A DNA stretch of 64,000 nt from Halorubrum sp. PV6 (GTDB lineage: Archaea > Halobacteriota > Halobacteria > Halobacteriales > Haloferacaceae). The position numbers and the translations under genes are program-made. The stretch lies in assembly GCF_003990725.2 (NCBI RefSeq), contig NZ_CP030065.1, positions 124,001-188,000 on the forward strand, given 5' to 3'. This document shows positions 1 to 7,979 of this stretch, one piece after another; position 1 is the stretch's first letter; every line of letters starts with the position of its first letter. The notes beneath the pieces were generated by a model that was not told where the DNA came from, ran no database searches, and saw only the letters and a program-made list of their open reading frames with translations.

Positions 1-2446
1 GTTGGTTGAATATCCCTCGAAGAGCTGATGTCTTTCCCCCATATTCGAATGTCAGAATCGCGAACCGGTATCTATCATCGATAGCCTCGAAGATGCCCTT
101 GTTCTCGAACCCGATGAGATTCTCCACATCCGTGTGATCCAGCAGATGCATTCGGAGATCTTTCCCCATTACTCCCCCAAAAATAGTACCGGGAAGGAGC
201 AGACTCACCTTCACGCCGTCTCTGGAGAGTCTGAAGACCCGCTCAAGAAAAAGAGCCGAAAGTTCGTTCTTTGTCGGCATCGTTCGACCGCCCACCACGG
301 GAGATTGGAGCTTGTAGACATCTCCCTGCGTGAAGAAGTCTGCCTGAGTTTCCATCGATTCCTTGTAGTCCTCCCATGCCCACGCAACTTCAGGGCTTGA
401 GAGGAGGTTCTCCATCACACCGTCTTTCTCCTCCGACGGATAGGTACGGAACTGCTCATCGTAGCGGATGAAGAAGTCGTCGCGGTTCGCGTAGAGCATG
501 TCCCATGGTGGGTTCCCAATGAACACGTCGAATCCTCCTCTCTCAAAAACATCAGCGAACTCCAATGGCCAGTGGAAGGGGGACCACTCTCGGATCTCCT
601 TGATCGTAATGTCGTCAAAGCCAGCATCTTGGAATTCTCTCTGGAGGATTTCATCAAATTTGTCTCGGTGTTCCTCTATCCTGCCTTCTGCCTCTTTCCG
701 CCATTTTTGTGCCCCAACGCTGGTCTCTGCTTCCTTGTGTTTCTTGATAGCCTCTTTCACGTCCTCGAAGCGAGTTTTAATCTCCCAAGAGTCGAGGTCG
801 CTATCTCCGTCTTCGTTGCTCTCAATGCCTGTATCAAGTTGACCAATTAGGCTGTTGCCCTGCCGCACGTTGAAGTCGATGTTAGGGAGTGGCTCCACCT
901 CGTTGGGCTCGTCTTCGATGTCGGCGACCATCGAGAGCCAGAGACGAAGTTTACAGATTTCGACCGCACCCTCGTCGATATCGACCCCGTATAGATTGTT
1001 TAGGATGACCGTTCGCTTCGCGTACAGCGATGCGCCGCCTTGCCCTTCGTTGATTGAGTCCAATTCGTCGCGAGTGCGAGACTCCAACTCCCAGCCTTTC
1101 TCCTCCGCTTCGAGCTGCTGGAAGTACTCAATACACTGGAGATAGATGTCCACCAGCACGTCCTGCGCGGCGAGCAGGAACGCGCCACTCCCGACCGCGG
1201 GGTCGAGGACGTGCGCCTCCTTCAAGATGTCGTGGTATAGCGTTTCTACGTGCTTCGTCTCCACGCTCTCGGTGGCCGCCTGCTGGGTCATCGTCCCGCC
1301 ATCCGCAACCGCTGTCCCGCTTTCGGCAACCTTGACTTCGGAGAAGCCAAACACGTTATCGATCTCGTCGTACTCGGTGTCGATGGTGTCGTTTAGCTGG
1401 TCGAGAAGGTATGGATGAATCGTCCGGCGGGACATGAAACCGGTGATCTCCTCAGGCGTATAGTACGCACCCATCTCCTTCTGATTAACCGTCTGCTCGA
1501 AGATGTGACCGAGTATGGCCGGCGAGAGGTTCTTTGGGTCGACTATGTCGAGTCGCTCGTCCACGTTCCAGTTCCACCCCGATAGGAATTCTAAAATATC
1601 GTTGAGGAGTTCATTCGTCTCCTCAGCGGACGCTCCGACCTTTGCGTCTGGGAACTCCTCCTCGACAGGGTCTTTTGCGAACAACCCGCCGTTCAGGTAC
1701 GGGAGGCTCCCGAATTCGGGATTTTGCTTGTCCTCTGCTAGGTAATCGAAGAACAGTGGCCGGTAGAATTTCTCGTACCGGTCCTCACCGTCGTTGACGA
1801 CGTTGCCGGGCTGCTCGTGGAGGTAGTTCGGATTCCGGTCTAGCAGCCGCTTTTCCTGAATGAAATACAGGAAGATCATCCGGTCGAGGATAACCTGAAT
1901 GTATCGCCGTTTCGCGTCGCCGCGATCGTCGGGGATCCCAGACACTTCTTGAACGAGGTTCGTCCGGAGTTCTTCGAACTCCTCGTAGAACTCCTCAACG
2001 ACCTGTTGGGTGTCGTACAGGGTGTCGTAGATCGCAGCAGAAGACCCGTACTCGATAGAATTGAGCTTCTTCAGAACGGTGTTCTTTTCGCCGCTGTCGC
2101 TCGTGAACTGCGCTTTGGTAAACGAAATCTTCTGGTGCTTGATGCGTCCGTGCTGCTGACCTTCCCAGCTTCGCATCCGCGTGAGGAAGGTGAACTCCTC
2201 GAAGTCGTTCGTGGCGACGAGGTTCGTGTGTCGGGAGCGGTTGTCCGGCTTGAAGTCCGTCGCCGTTTCACTAGGGCCCGCATTGACGAGTACGACGAAC
2301 TCGTCATCGTCGAGCTGAAGAACAAACTGGTTGTTTTCTCCGAGGTCAGGTTGCGGTTTCAGACCACGTTTTGCGAAGGAGTCGGCGATATCTTGGAGGG
2401 ACTCCCAGCCCGCGATATCCTTCGCAGTGATCTGCTGGACAGACAT
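1..2446 (-). CDS. Eco57I-family N6-adenine DNA methyltransferase (restriction or PglX-like), partial
   Basis: The frame is open from an ATG at 2446 to the left edge, giving about 815 residues with the C-terminus missing. Methyltransferase motif I (DPAVGSGAFL, near residue 415) and motif IV (GNPPWD, near residue 645) are both present, so it should transfer methyl groups from AdoMet to adenine. The long helical N-terminal region contains FLYFIQEKRLL, typical of type IIG enzymes and of BREX PglX or DISARM methylases. I see no PD-(D/E)XK motif in the visible part. Which system it serves depends on genes beyond the edge. A HEPN-like gene lies upstream on the same strand. Confidence 0.85.
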   Translation of the reverse strand, partial: MSVQQITAKDIAGWESLQDIADSFAKRGLKPQPDLGENNQFVLQLDDDEFVVLVNAGPSETATDFKPDNRSRHTNLVATNDFEEFTFLTRMRSWEGQQHGRIKHQKISFTKAQFTSDSGEKNTVLKKLNSIEYGSSAAIYDTLYDTQQVVEEFYEEFEELRTNLVQEVSGIPDDRGDAKRRYIQVILDRMIFLYFIQEKRLLDRNPNYLHEQPGNVVNDGEDRYEKFYRPLFFDYLAEDKQNPEFGSLPYLNGGLFAKDPVEEEFPDAKVGASAEETNELLNDILEFLSGWNWNVDERLDIVDPKNLSPAILGHIFEQTVNQKEMGAYYTPEEITGFMSRRTIHPYLLDQLNDTIDTEYDEIDNVFGFSEVKVAESGTAVADGGTMTQQAATESVETKHVETLYHDILKEAHVLDPAVGSGAFLLAAQDVLVDIYLQCIEYFQQLEAEEKGWELESRTRDELDSINEGQGGASLYAKRTVILNNLYGVDIDEGAVEICKLRLWLSMVADIEDEPNEVEPLPNIDFNVRQGNSLIGQLDTGIESNEDGDSDLDSWEIKTRFEDVKEAIKKHKEAETSVGAQKWRKEAEGRIEEHRDKFDEILQREFQDAGFDDITIKEIREWSPFHWPLEFADVFERGGFDVFIGNPPWDMLYANRDDFFIRYDEQFRTYPSEEKDGVMENLLSSPEVAWAWEDYKESMETQADFFTQGDVYKLQSPVVGGRTMPTKNELSALFLERVFRLSRDGVKVSLLLPGTIFGGVMGKDLRMHLLDHTDVENLIGFENKGIFEAIDDRYRFAILTFEYGGKTSALRGIFNQ

Positions 2447-2646
2447 GGCTATTGAAAATTCACTAACTCTTATCAATGTAGGGGAAGCGCAGGAAGGAGC
2501 CGCCTTGTGAGAAAGGGTGCTGTCGGCAAAAGCCGGAATACAGCACCAGTAGTTGCGTCATCCTTGCTTTTTGAGAGCTAACTAGTGATTAACCCGGCAA
2601 CGCTCTGGAGCCACTTCTAAATCAGAGTTCTAATACGATATCTGGT

Positions 2647-3180
2647 TTACTGGAAGGCGTTACGTTCGACTTTTTGCTCAATGTCCTCAAGCTTGTTCTT
2701 AGCCTTCTTTGCCCTCTTCACATCAGAAATTATGTTGTTGATATTTTCAAACTCTTGATGACGGTCCGTATGCGCTAATTCGTTTCGTCGTTTTCTCAGA
2801 CGAGACAACTCACCCTTTAATCCCTCATCAATCATACCCAAGTAGAACAACATGTCTTCTTTGTGCTTTTGAGTGAATGATTCGGAAAGGAACTCGTAGG
2901 ATCCTTTTCTCTTCCTGCCATGATCAAACACCTCAGCGCTGAGTATTAATGTGCTAAGCGTCTCGGTTTCGGCAACTATGCTAATATAGAAAGATAACAA
3001 ATTATTAGCATCCTGTTCTGGGAGTTTATACACCTCTTTTTTAGGGATCTCACCAAGATTCTCTACATTCTCCCAGTCTTCAACCTCAACAGTCCCATCT
3101 TCTTTATAGTCCTGAAGACTCTCTAAAAGTTGCTCATACTGAGAGTCTGTTCTCGGATTTCTATTTCGTTCCTGAGTCAT
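2647..3180 (-). CDS. HEPN-like hypothetical protein
   Basis: I do not recognise the family. I chose the ATG at 3180 because the upstream extension (to 3279) is short and poorly coding. The roughly 177-residue product is mostly helical and charged. Near the C-terminus it has RKRRNELAH, which matches the R-x4-6-H pattern of HEPN RNases and is followed by a basic coiled segment. The gene is visibly more AT-rich than its neighbours, suggesting recent transfer. It lies just upstream of the methyltransferase on the same strand, so it may belong to a defence locus. RNase activity is inference; it could be a structural HEPN fold without catalysis. Confidence 0.6.
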   Translation of the reverse strand: MTQERNRNPRTDSQYEQLLESLQDYKEDGTVEVEDWENVENLGEIPKKEVYKLPEQDANNLLSFYISIVAETETLSTLILSAEVFDHGRKRKGSYEFLSESFTQKHKEDMLFYLGMIDEGLKGELSRLRKRRNELAHTDRHQEFENINNIISDVKRAKKAKNKLEDIEQKVERNAFQ

Positions 3181-3267
3181 ATCTACTACTTCTAAGATGC
3201 GTATGTAGTCCTTCAATAGGCCGTACTTATCAATCCGGTTGACTGTAAATTCTATTCTACAGTTTAG

Positions 3268-3588
3268 ATAGCGGGTCACTCAGAGATAGGTTCTGCCCAG
3301 ATTAGTTGCCTAATCCCCGGCACTATTAACAAGGCGGGCGGCTTCACGAACTTCCGCGAGACGGCGACGAAGACGAACTCGCTGATCGACCGGCTGAAAG
3401 CGATCGAGGTGTCCGACGTCGACGATGTGGCCGACGACTTGGAGAACTACCTGGAGACGAAGGAGCGCGCCGAGGAGCTCGACGCGAAGATCGAGCAGAC
3501 GGACGCGCTGATCGATGAGATCGTGTATGAACTGTACGTGCTGACCGACGAGGAGATCGAGATCGTTGAGGAGGCTGTAAGAGAATAG
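3268..3588 (+). pseudogene. remnant of a type IIG/PglX-like methylase C-terminus (copy a)
   Basis: The frame is open after a stop at 3265 and ends with TAG at 3586, without a credible start. It encodes KAGGFTNFRETATKTNSL, then a coiled segment, then ELYVLTDEEIEIVEEAV, the usual helical end of haloarchaeal Eco57I-type methylases. Nearly identical but differently deleted copies occur at 5958-6155 and 6673-6798. It is on the opposite strand to the intact methyltransferase, so it is not that gene's 3' end. It is best read as a stranded specificity or C-terminal module. Confidence 0.65.
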
Positions 3589-3695
3589 ATTTCGAAAGGA
3601 CTCGCTCTATCGCGGTGGCCCTAGAGCCTCAAAATGAGTGCTCTGTTGAATAGCGGTGTTGACCGAGGGGGTCAAAATTTGAGGCGACTTGTTAG

Positions 3696-4635
3696 GGCCG
3701 TGTTGAATCGCTGTAAGGCGTAGAGATTCACTGTTTGACGAAGCGTTTGATGTTATAGACGACACACATCAGCGCGATCTCGCGGAACTCACGAAACCAT
3801 GACCGCGCTCGCACGGCGAAGCCGAGCGAGCGCTTCACAGCCGAGTTCACAGTTTCGGTCATAGAGCGCTGATTGTAGCGATTATCGTCGATTCTGGCGT
3901 TGTGTGCGTGGTCGTACGGTGCGAAGATGCGGTGCTTGATCAGCGGTCTGATCCCGAGATCGCGTAATCCTTCGCGGAGCGATTGCTTGTCGTAGCCTTT
4001 ATCGGCCGCGAGAGACCGCAGATCGCCCGCATTCCGGCGGGCGATCTGCTCAGCAAGATCGGCGTCACTTCCCTCCCGGTTCGTTGAGCAGTGAACGTCA
4101 AGGACGGCTTGAGACGCTGTATCGACGAGTTTCGTGACTTTGAGCTTCTGAACGCGGTAGCTGATTCGCTGGCAGTAGTGGCGGCTGGCTGGTGAGCGGT
4201 CGTAGAACGTGGCGTCGATCGCGGCGTGTTCAGAGAGATCGTGCAGCTGCGCCGACTGGCGCAGCAGCACTCGACAGACGTTCATGCTGATCCGGTCGAA
4301 CGCCTTACACAACGTGGACGGCGCAGGGAGATCGGCCGCGTTGAGGCCGATCTCCCCGGTTATTTGTGGCATCTCTTTGAGCAGGTCGATCGTCATGCGG
4401 TACGATGAATCGAGGTAAATCCGCAGACAATGGAGGGAAACGAGTGCATAGTCGGCGAATCCGCCGCCACCTTCCGGTGCGGCGGATTCGCCTCCATCGC
4501 CAGTAACTCTTTGAGCAACCGGCACAACTTCCCCGATGAAGCGGGAGATCTGCGTCATGAACAACCGCATTCTCCCGCTTCAACTCCTTTGATTTAGCGG
4601 CCTACCTCGCTGCTGTATGGCGATTCAACACAGCC
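3696..4635 (-). mobile_element. IS5-family insertion sequence (ISH1-like subgroup), 940 bp, complete
   Basis: Terminal inverted repeats start GGCCGTGTTGAATCGC on the left and GGCTGTGTTGAATCGC on the right (read inward). The 8-bp duplication CTTGTTAG flanks it at 3688-3695 and 4636-4643. An 8-bp duplication is the habit of the ISH1 subgroup of IS5. It carries one transposase gene and sits inside a MITE. The uninterrupted MITE sequence is recovered when the IS and one duplication are removed. Confidence 0.88.
3728..4570 (-). CDS. IS5-family DDE transposase
   Basis: This 280-residue transposase cuts and rejoins the ends of the 940-bp element around it. It has the haloarchaeal IS5 pattern: a helical N-terminal DNA-binding region with MTIDLLKEMPQI, the first catalytic Asp in AIDATFYDRS, the second in AADKGYDKQ, and the Glu-containing segment near SMTETVNSAVKRS. 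Length is normal and no frameshift is seen, so it is probably active. The 5' end could be a few codons shorter, at the MTQISRF methionine. Fragments of a close relative lie at 61487-61695 in both orientations. Confidence 0.93.
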   Translation of the reverse strand: MRLFMTQISRFIGEVVPVAQRVTGDGGESAAPEGGGGFADYALVSLHCLRIYLDSSYRMTIDLLKEMPQITGEIGLNAADLPAPSTLCKAFDRISMNVCRVLLRQSAQLHDLSEHAAIDATFYDRSPASRHYCQRISYRVQKLKVTKLVDTASQAVLDVHCSTNREGSDADLAEQIARRNAGDLRSLAADKGYDKQSLREGLRDLGIRPLIKHRIFAPYDHAHNARIDDNRYNQRSMTETVNSAVKRSLGFAVRARSWFREFREIALMCVVYNIKRFVKQ

Positions 4636-4727
4636 CTTGTTAGCGGTTGACGCTAGTGGTCTCAAGATCAGCATCGTCTCACCATGGCTCAGAGGTCGCT
4701 ATTCAACAGAACAAAAATGAGAAGTTT

Positions 4728-5369
4728 CTATCCTTGTTTTGATTCGACTGACTTTCCGATATCTTCAGCACTAAACGCGCTCACGAAGTTGTAGCAGCGA
4801 CGCCGCAATTCCGATCGATCACGACGTGGAGATTTGTCCACTGCCTGCTCGCGAGCGACATCACGGATAACCTTTCGAAGAGAACAATGGTCACTGAACG
4901 TCGGCTGGTCCCCCTCTGAAGCCGTGTACTTGATCCATGTCCACCCGTCAGAAGCGATTCCGACGAGAGGCCGGTCTTCAGCTTGATCAAGGTAACTGAT
5001 CGACTCTGATTTAGCCTTCTTGATTCCGTTCGGAGCCTTGAGTTCGCCTATTACAGTAACGTTGACGTTAGTAATCGTAAAATCGGGAGTGTCGTCACCG
5101 AGTCCGTCGAATCCCTTCGGTTGTGGCCGATATTGGTAGCCGAGAGCATCAGCAACATCACGAATGAGGTGTTCTTCTATAAACCTTTCTGGCCCCTGAC
5201 GTATCAATTCTCCTTTGAGAGCGACTGAACTGTAGAGGACTTCGTTAGCGTGTTCTCTCGGGACACGTCGATCGAACTCGGTGGCAAATCTCTCGATCGA
5301 CCGTATCACACGCTGAGCACGTGGATCGTTCTGTGGTCTGTCAAAATCAGACTGGTCCATTAGTTTCAC
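4728..5369 (-). CDS. orphan PD-(D/E)XK nuclease-like domain, possible truncated type IIG enzyme
   Basis: The 213-residue product resembles the N-terminal nuclease domain of restriction-methylation fusion enzymes. The core reads TPDFTI, about a dozen residues, then GELKAPN, which fits the D-x(n)-E-x-K catalytic pattern of the PD-(D/E)XK fold. A segment like LVGIASDGWTWIKY follows, as in type I and type IIG nuclease domains. The methylase part expected downstream is absent, and a MITE target duplication lies 6 bp past the stop. It may be a decayed fragment or a stand-alone nuclease; I favour a fragment because methylase C-terminal scraps surround it. Confidence 0.6.
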   Translation of the reverse strand: MKLMDQSDFDRPQNDPRAQRVIRSIERFATEFDRRVPREHANEVLYSSVALKGELIRQGPERFIEEHLIRDVADALGYQYRPQPKGFDGLGDDTPDFTITNVNVTVIGELKAPNGIKKAKSESISYLDQAEDRPLVGIASDGWTWIKYTASEGDQPTFSDHCSLRKVIRDVAREQAVDKSPRRDRSELRRRCYNFVSAFSAEDIGKSVESKQG

Positions 5370-5472
5370 TACTTCAGTCGTCCTACTTCATCCTTCTCTG
5401 TAGCAATTCGCACCACCGATCCCCTATCTACAGTAAAACAACAAGTGCCCGCTAACAAATATTTGTGAAAGC

Positions 5473-5946
5473 ATGAGTACAATAGGTACCATCTTCGGCC
5501 CGGTGGTCGGTGCGCTTATTAGCGGTCTCATTGGTGTTGCCATAGTCGAATCTCGGAATTACCGCGATGAAGTTGCAGAGGTCAAAGGATGGTACGATCA
5601 GGTAATTCGTCTCGCAGACCAAGTTGAGCGGGAAACACCGGATTCCTATTTGCCGGAGATCTGCGGACACGACAAGGCGCGTGGCACTCGTGAGCAGAAG
5701 AACGATATGTCGGCAGCGTACGGAAAAATTGGGGATCGATTGCGAGATCATATACACCGTGCTCCGCCCGATATCACTGAATCCGTTTTAGGTTCAGCAA
5801 GTGAGACAGCACGATACTGCCAGATAGTCGACCGTGAGGATCTTCGATCAGGTGATTTTATTCCGATGGTAGCGAACGCCGTGGAGAGCGCCGATAAGCT
5901 CCAAGAAGCGGCTCAAGCCGCTAAAGAGGACGCGGGTCTGTTCTAA
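5473..5946 (+). CDS. hypothetical protein with one N-terminal membrane helix
   Basis: I do not recognise this 157-residue protein. Residues about 5-27 (GTIFGPVVGALISGLIGVAI) form a glycine-rich membrane helix. The rest is soluble, acidic and helical, with two cysteines and no catalytic motif I can name. It is probably anchored at the membrane with its bulk in the cytoplasm. It lies between the orphan nuclease domain and a methylase remnant and may be cargo of the same decayed island. Confidence 0.55.
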   Translation: MSTIGTIFGPVVGALISGLIGVAIVESRNYRDEVAEVKGWYDQVIRLADQVERETPDSYLPEICGHDKARGTREQKNDMSAAYGKIGDRLRDHIHRAPPDITESVLGSASETARYCQIVDREDLRSGDFIPMVANAVESADKLQEAAQAAKEDAGLF

Positions 5947-5957
5947 CGGCTCTCTTC

Positions 5958-6155
5958 GTGCCGGTCACTATCGACAAGGCGGGCGGCTTTGTGAACTTCC
6001 GCGAGACGGCGACGAAGACGAACTCGCTGATCGACCGGCTGAAGGCGATCGAACTGCCCGACGTTGACGACGTGGTCGACGACCTAGAGAACTACCTGAA
6101 GACGATGGTGCGCATCAAAGAGATCGAGATCGTCGAGCAGGCGGTCGACGAGTAA
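5958..6155 (+). pseudogene. remnant of a methylase C-terminus (copy b, internal deletion)
   Basis: It starts with PVTIDKAGGFVNFRETATKT and closely matches copy a at 3268-3588, then jumps in frame from the coiled segment to the terminal EIEIVEQAV. Roughly 80 bp in the middle are missing. The missing piece is what remains at 6673-6798. No promoter or function is evident. Confidence 0.6.
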
Positions 6156-6254
6156 CCTCAGGGAACGCTAAGCGCCCCGCTGATCTGCCTTCCAGTTTCA
6201 GTTTCGCTCCGGGTCTGGCGTACTGACTTCACACGGGCTCACGTGAGTCGGCGT

Positions 6255-6623
6255 ATGTCGAAGACAGACAGCACGAACGAAGAGTCGCTGGAGGAACTCG
6301 TGCGCAACCCCGACGGTACGATTCCGGACCCGGTCGGCTTTGAGCCGTCCGAGAGAGTCACGATCGAGACGCGGTACGTCGAGAAGACGATGAACGCGCT
6401 TGAATTCCCGCTCACTTACATCTACTGTCTGTACGAAACGGACTGGCCCGTCGAGATGAATCCCGACCTGGGCGTGAGTGAGTTAGTCATCACGAGCCAC
6501 GGGACGTGGGAGGAACACCGGTTTCGCGTGGCGATGCCCGACGTGGTGACTGACGAGTTCTACGACCGACTGGAGATGTACGAAAAAGTGAGTTCGGAGC
6601 AGCTCGACGTTGAGCGGGAGTGA
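6255..6623 (+). CDS. hypothetical acidic protein
   Basis: I do not recognise this roughly 122-residue soluble protein. I prefer the ATG at 6255; a GTG at 6243 would add four residues. It contains YIYCLYETDWPVEMNPDLG followed by a segment with alternating hydrophobics, suggesting a small alpha/beta fold. There are no membrane helices or metal-binding clusters. It sits between methylase remnants b and c, as if inserted into, or captured with, a broken copy of that gene. Confidence 0.5.
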   Translation: MSKTDSTNEESLEELVRNPDGTIPDPVGFEPSERVTIETRYVEKTMNALEFPLTYIYCLYETDWPVEMNPDLGVSELVITSHGTWEEHRFRVAMPDVVTDEFYDRLEMYEKVSSEQLDVERE

Positions 6624-6672
6624 CTGGGGAGAGTGGTCTGAGTCATAGCTATCAGTCGCATTTTGTACTAAG

Positions 6673-6798
6673 GGAGCGCGCCGAGGAACTCGACGCGAAG
6701 ATCGAGCAGACGGACGCACTGATCGACGAGACCGTGTGTTGTACTGGCTGACCGACGAGGAGATCGAGATCGTCGAGGAGGCAGTCACCAGTCATTAG
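6673..6798 (+). pseudogene. remnant of a methylase C-terminus (copy c, frameshifted)
   Basis: It begins where the deletion in copy b begins (ERAEELDAKIEQTDAL) and runs to the terminal TDEEIEIVEEAV and a TAG at 6796. A short deletion near 6735 breaks the frame relative to copy a. It is a scrap with no start codon. Confidence 0.6.
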
Positions 6799-6887
6799 TC
6801 GCCTGTAGCTGGGAGCGCCTCTATGACGGGAATATACACATTCAGGGCCTCTATATGCTCTTAACAGGCTGTATTGCCGGAAGGCAA

Positions 6888-6920
6888 CCTTAATTTGACA
6901 GACGGTGGAACATATGTTCC
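6888..6920 (+). promoter_or_regulatory. TATA-like element and perfect palindrome before the PIN module
   Basis: CCTTAATTT at 6888-6896 lies about 28 bp before the ATG at 6921, the spacing expected for a leaderless haloarchaeal transcript. The 14-bp perfect palindrome GGAACATATGTTCC at 6907-6920 directly abuts the start codon and would cover the transcription start. It is a good candidate operator for autoregulation. Confidence 0.55.
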
Positions 6921-7979
6921 ATGGCGGAGCTCACCGAGCGTGAAAAAGAGATACTCAGCGACGCTTTGGACGGTGTCGCTTTGGCCCTTCTACGCATCGG
7001 TGATGTTGATCGGGAGTCTCTCTCGAAGTTCACAGAAACGAAGCTTGAGAAGTTCATTTATTATGGGCTGAAGGACCAAGGCGAGCTACCGGAGGTTACG
7101 CACAGCTGGTACCTCGCTGGGGCGAAGACAGACGATGTTGATGATATAATCGGCGTCGATCAGTTACAGGCGTCGTTTGACCGTCTTAGCGGACCGACAA
7201 ATAAAGATCAGAGCAAATTCGCAGATACACAGCCTGAAATCCACGTCAGTGACCACATTAGAGACTACGCTGAATTTTACGAGAATGATCTCGATATAGA
7301 GGAGCTGCGGTACCAGCGTGGTGGCCAGTTCTTGCTTGAGTTCTACGAAGAGGAAGCGGTTGGTGACTACAAGGATCTGTATTTGGCTTGCCAGAACCTT
7401 CGCAACGAATTGACTCAGCAGAAAGGGCGACTCTGGGATATCATCGAAAATCGGAATCACGGGCACACTCTCGCGGACTTCGGTCAAAATGCCGATGTCA
7501 TGGGTCCAGATCGGTATGAAGAGATTGCGGACCTTGTCTCAGAATTACACTTGGAGATGAGCAAAGACGACGATCTTCGAGAGCTCCTACCCCAATTTAG
7601 ACAGTTCACGGATCTCCTCGAAGACGCGTGTCTCGCGCTCGGAAAAATGGAAGTTGAACGGATAGACGAATCACATCTCCAGATGATTAATCGGTTCAAT
7701 AAGTTCTTTTACCACCAAGCTTGGAAGCTTCCTGCTCTCGTAATCTCTTCAAAAACTGCGACAGGACCGCGACGTGATGATCTGAGGGTTAAACACCTCC
7801 AGAAACTCTCTGAAAAGGAATCAGAGTATGAGCGAAAGCTAGAACAACTGAGGACTGCGGCTGCAGATGCGACACTGATTCCGACGGAACGGGACTACCC
7901 GTCAGTCAATTCAGATACCGAGTCAGTTGATGAGTTCGTTCGAGCATACCTCGAAGAAGAGAACTTAGCGAAAGAATGA
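6921..7979 (+). CDS. partner protein of a PIN-domain module, unknown family
   Basis: This 352-residue soluble, acidic, largely helical protein is not a family I can name with certainty. The N-terminal part contains TKLEKFIYYGLKDQGELP then THSWYLAGAKT, weakly recalling the K-L-x-K-L-x-Y-Y segment of SocA/Panacea-type antitoxin domains. The middle and C-terminal parts are long helices, including a probable coiled coil around residues 300-330. The start ATG directly follows a perfect palindrome, and the 3' end overlaps the PIN gene by 4 bp (ATGA), so the two are coupled. I infer an antitoxin or sensor role for a PIN RNase. Confidence 0.6.
   Translation: MAELTEREKEILSDALDGVALALLRIGDVDRESLSKFTETKLEKFIYYGLKDQGELPEVTHSWYLAGAKTDDVDDIIGVDQLQASFDRLSGPTNKDQSKFADTQPEIHVSDHIRDYAEFYENDLDIEELRYQRGGQFLLEFYEEEAVGDYKDLYLACQNLRNELTQQKGRLWDIIENRNHGHTLADFGQNADVMGPDRYEEIADLVSELHLEMSKDDDLRELLPQFRQFTDLLEDACLALGKMEVERIDESHLQMINRFNKFFYHQAWKLPALVISSKTATGPRRDDLRVKHLQKLSEKESEYERKLEQLRTAAADATLIPTERDYPSVNSDTESVDEFVRAYLEEENLAKE

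Larger units (their letters stand above)
3639..4713. mobile_element. 127-bp MITE interrupted by an IS5-family element
   Basis: The ends are a 17-bp inverted repeat, TGCTCTGTTGAATAGCG on the left and TGTTCTGTTGAATAGCG (reverse complement) on the right. They are flanked by the 8-bp target duplication AAAATGAG at 3631-3638 and 4714-4721. Without the inserted IS and its own duplication the element is 127 bp, the same length as copies at 21504, 24017 and 54355. It has no coding capacity. The end sequence and 8-bp duplication resemble the ISH1-type element inside it, suggesting mobilisation by that family. Confidence 0.85.
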
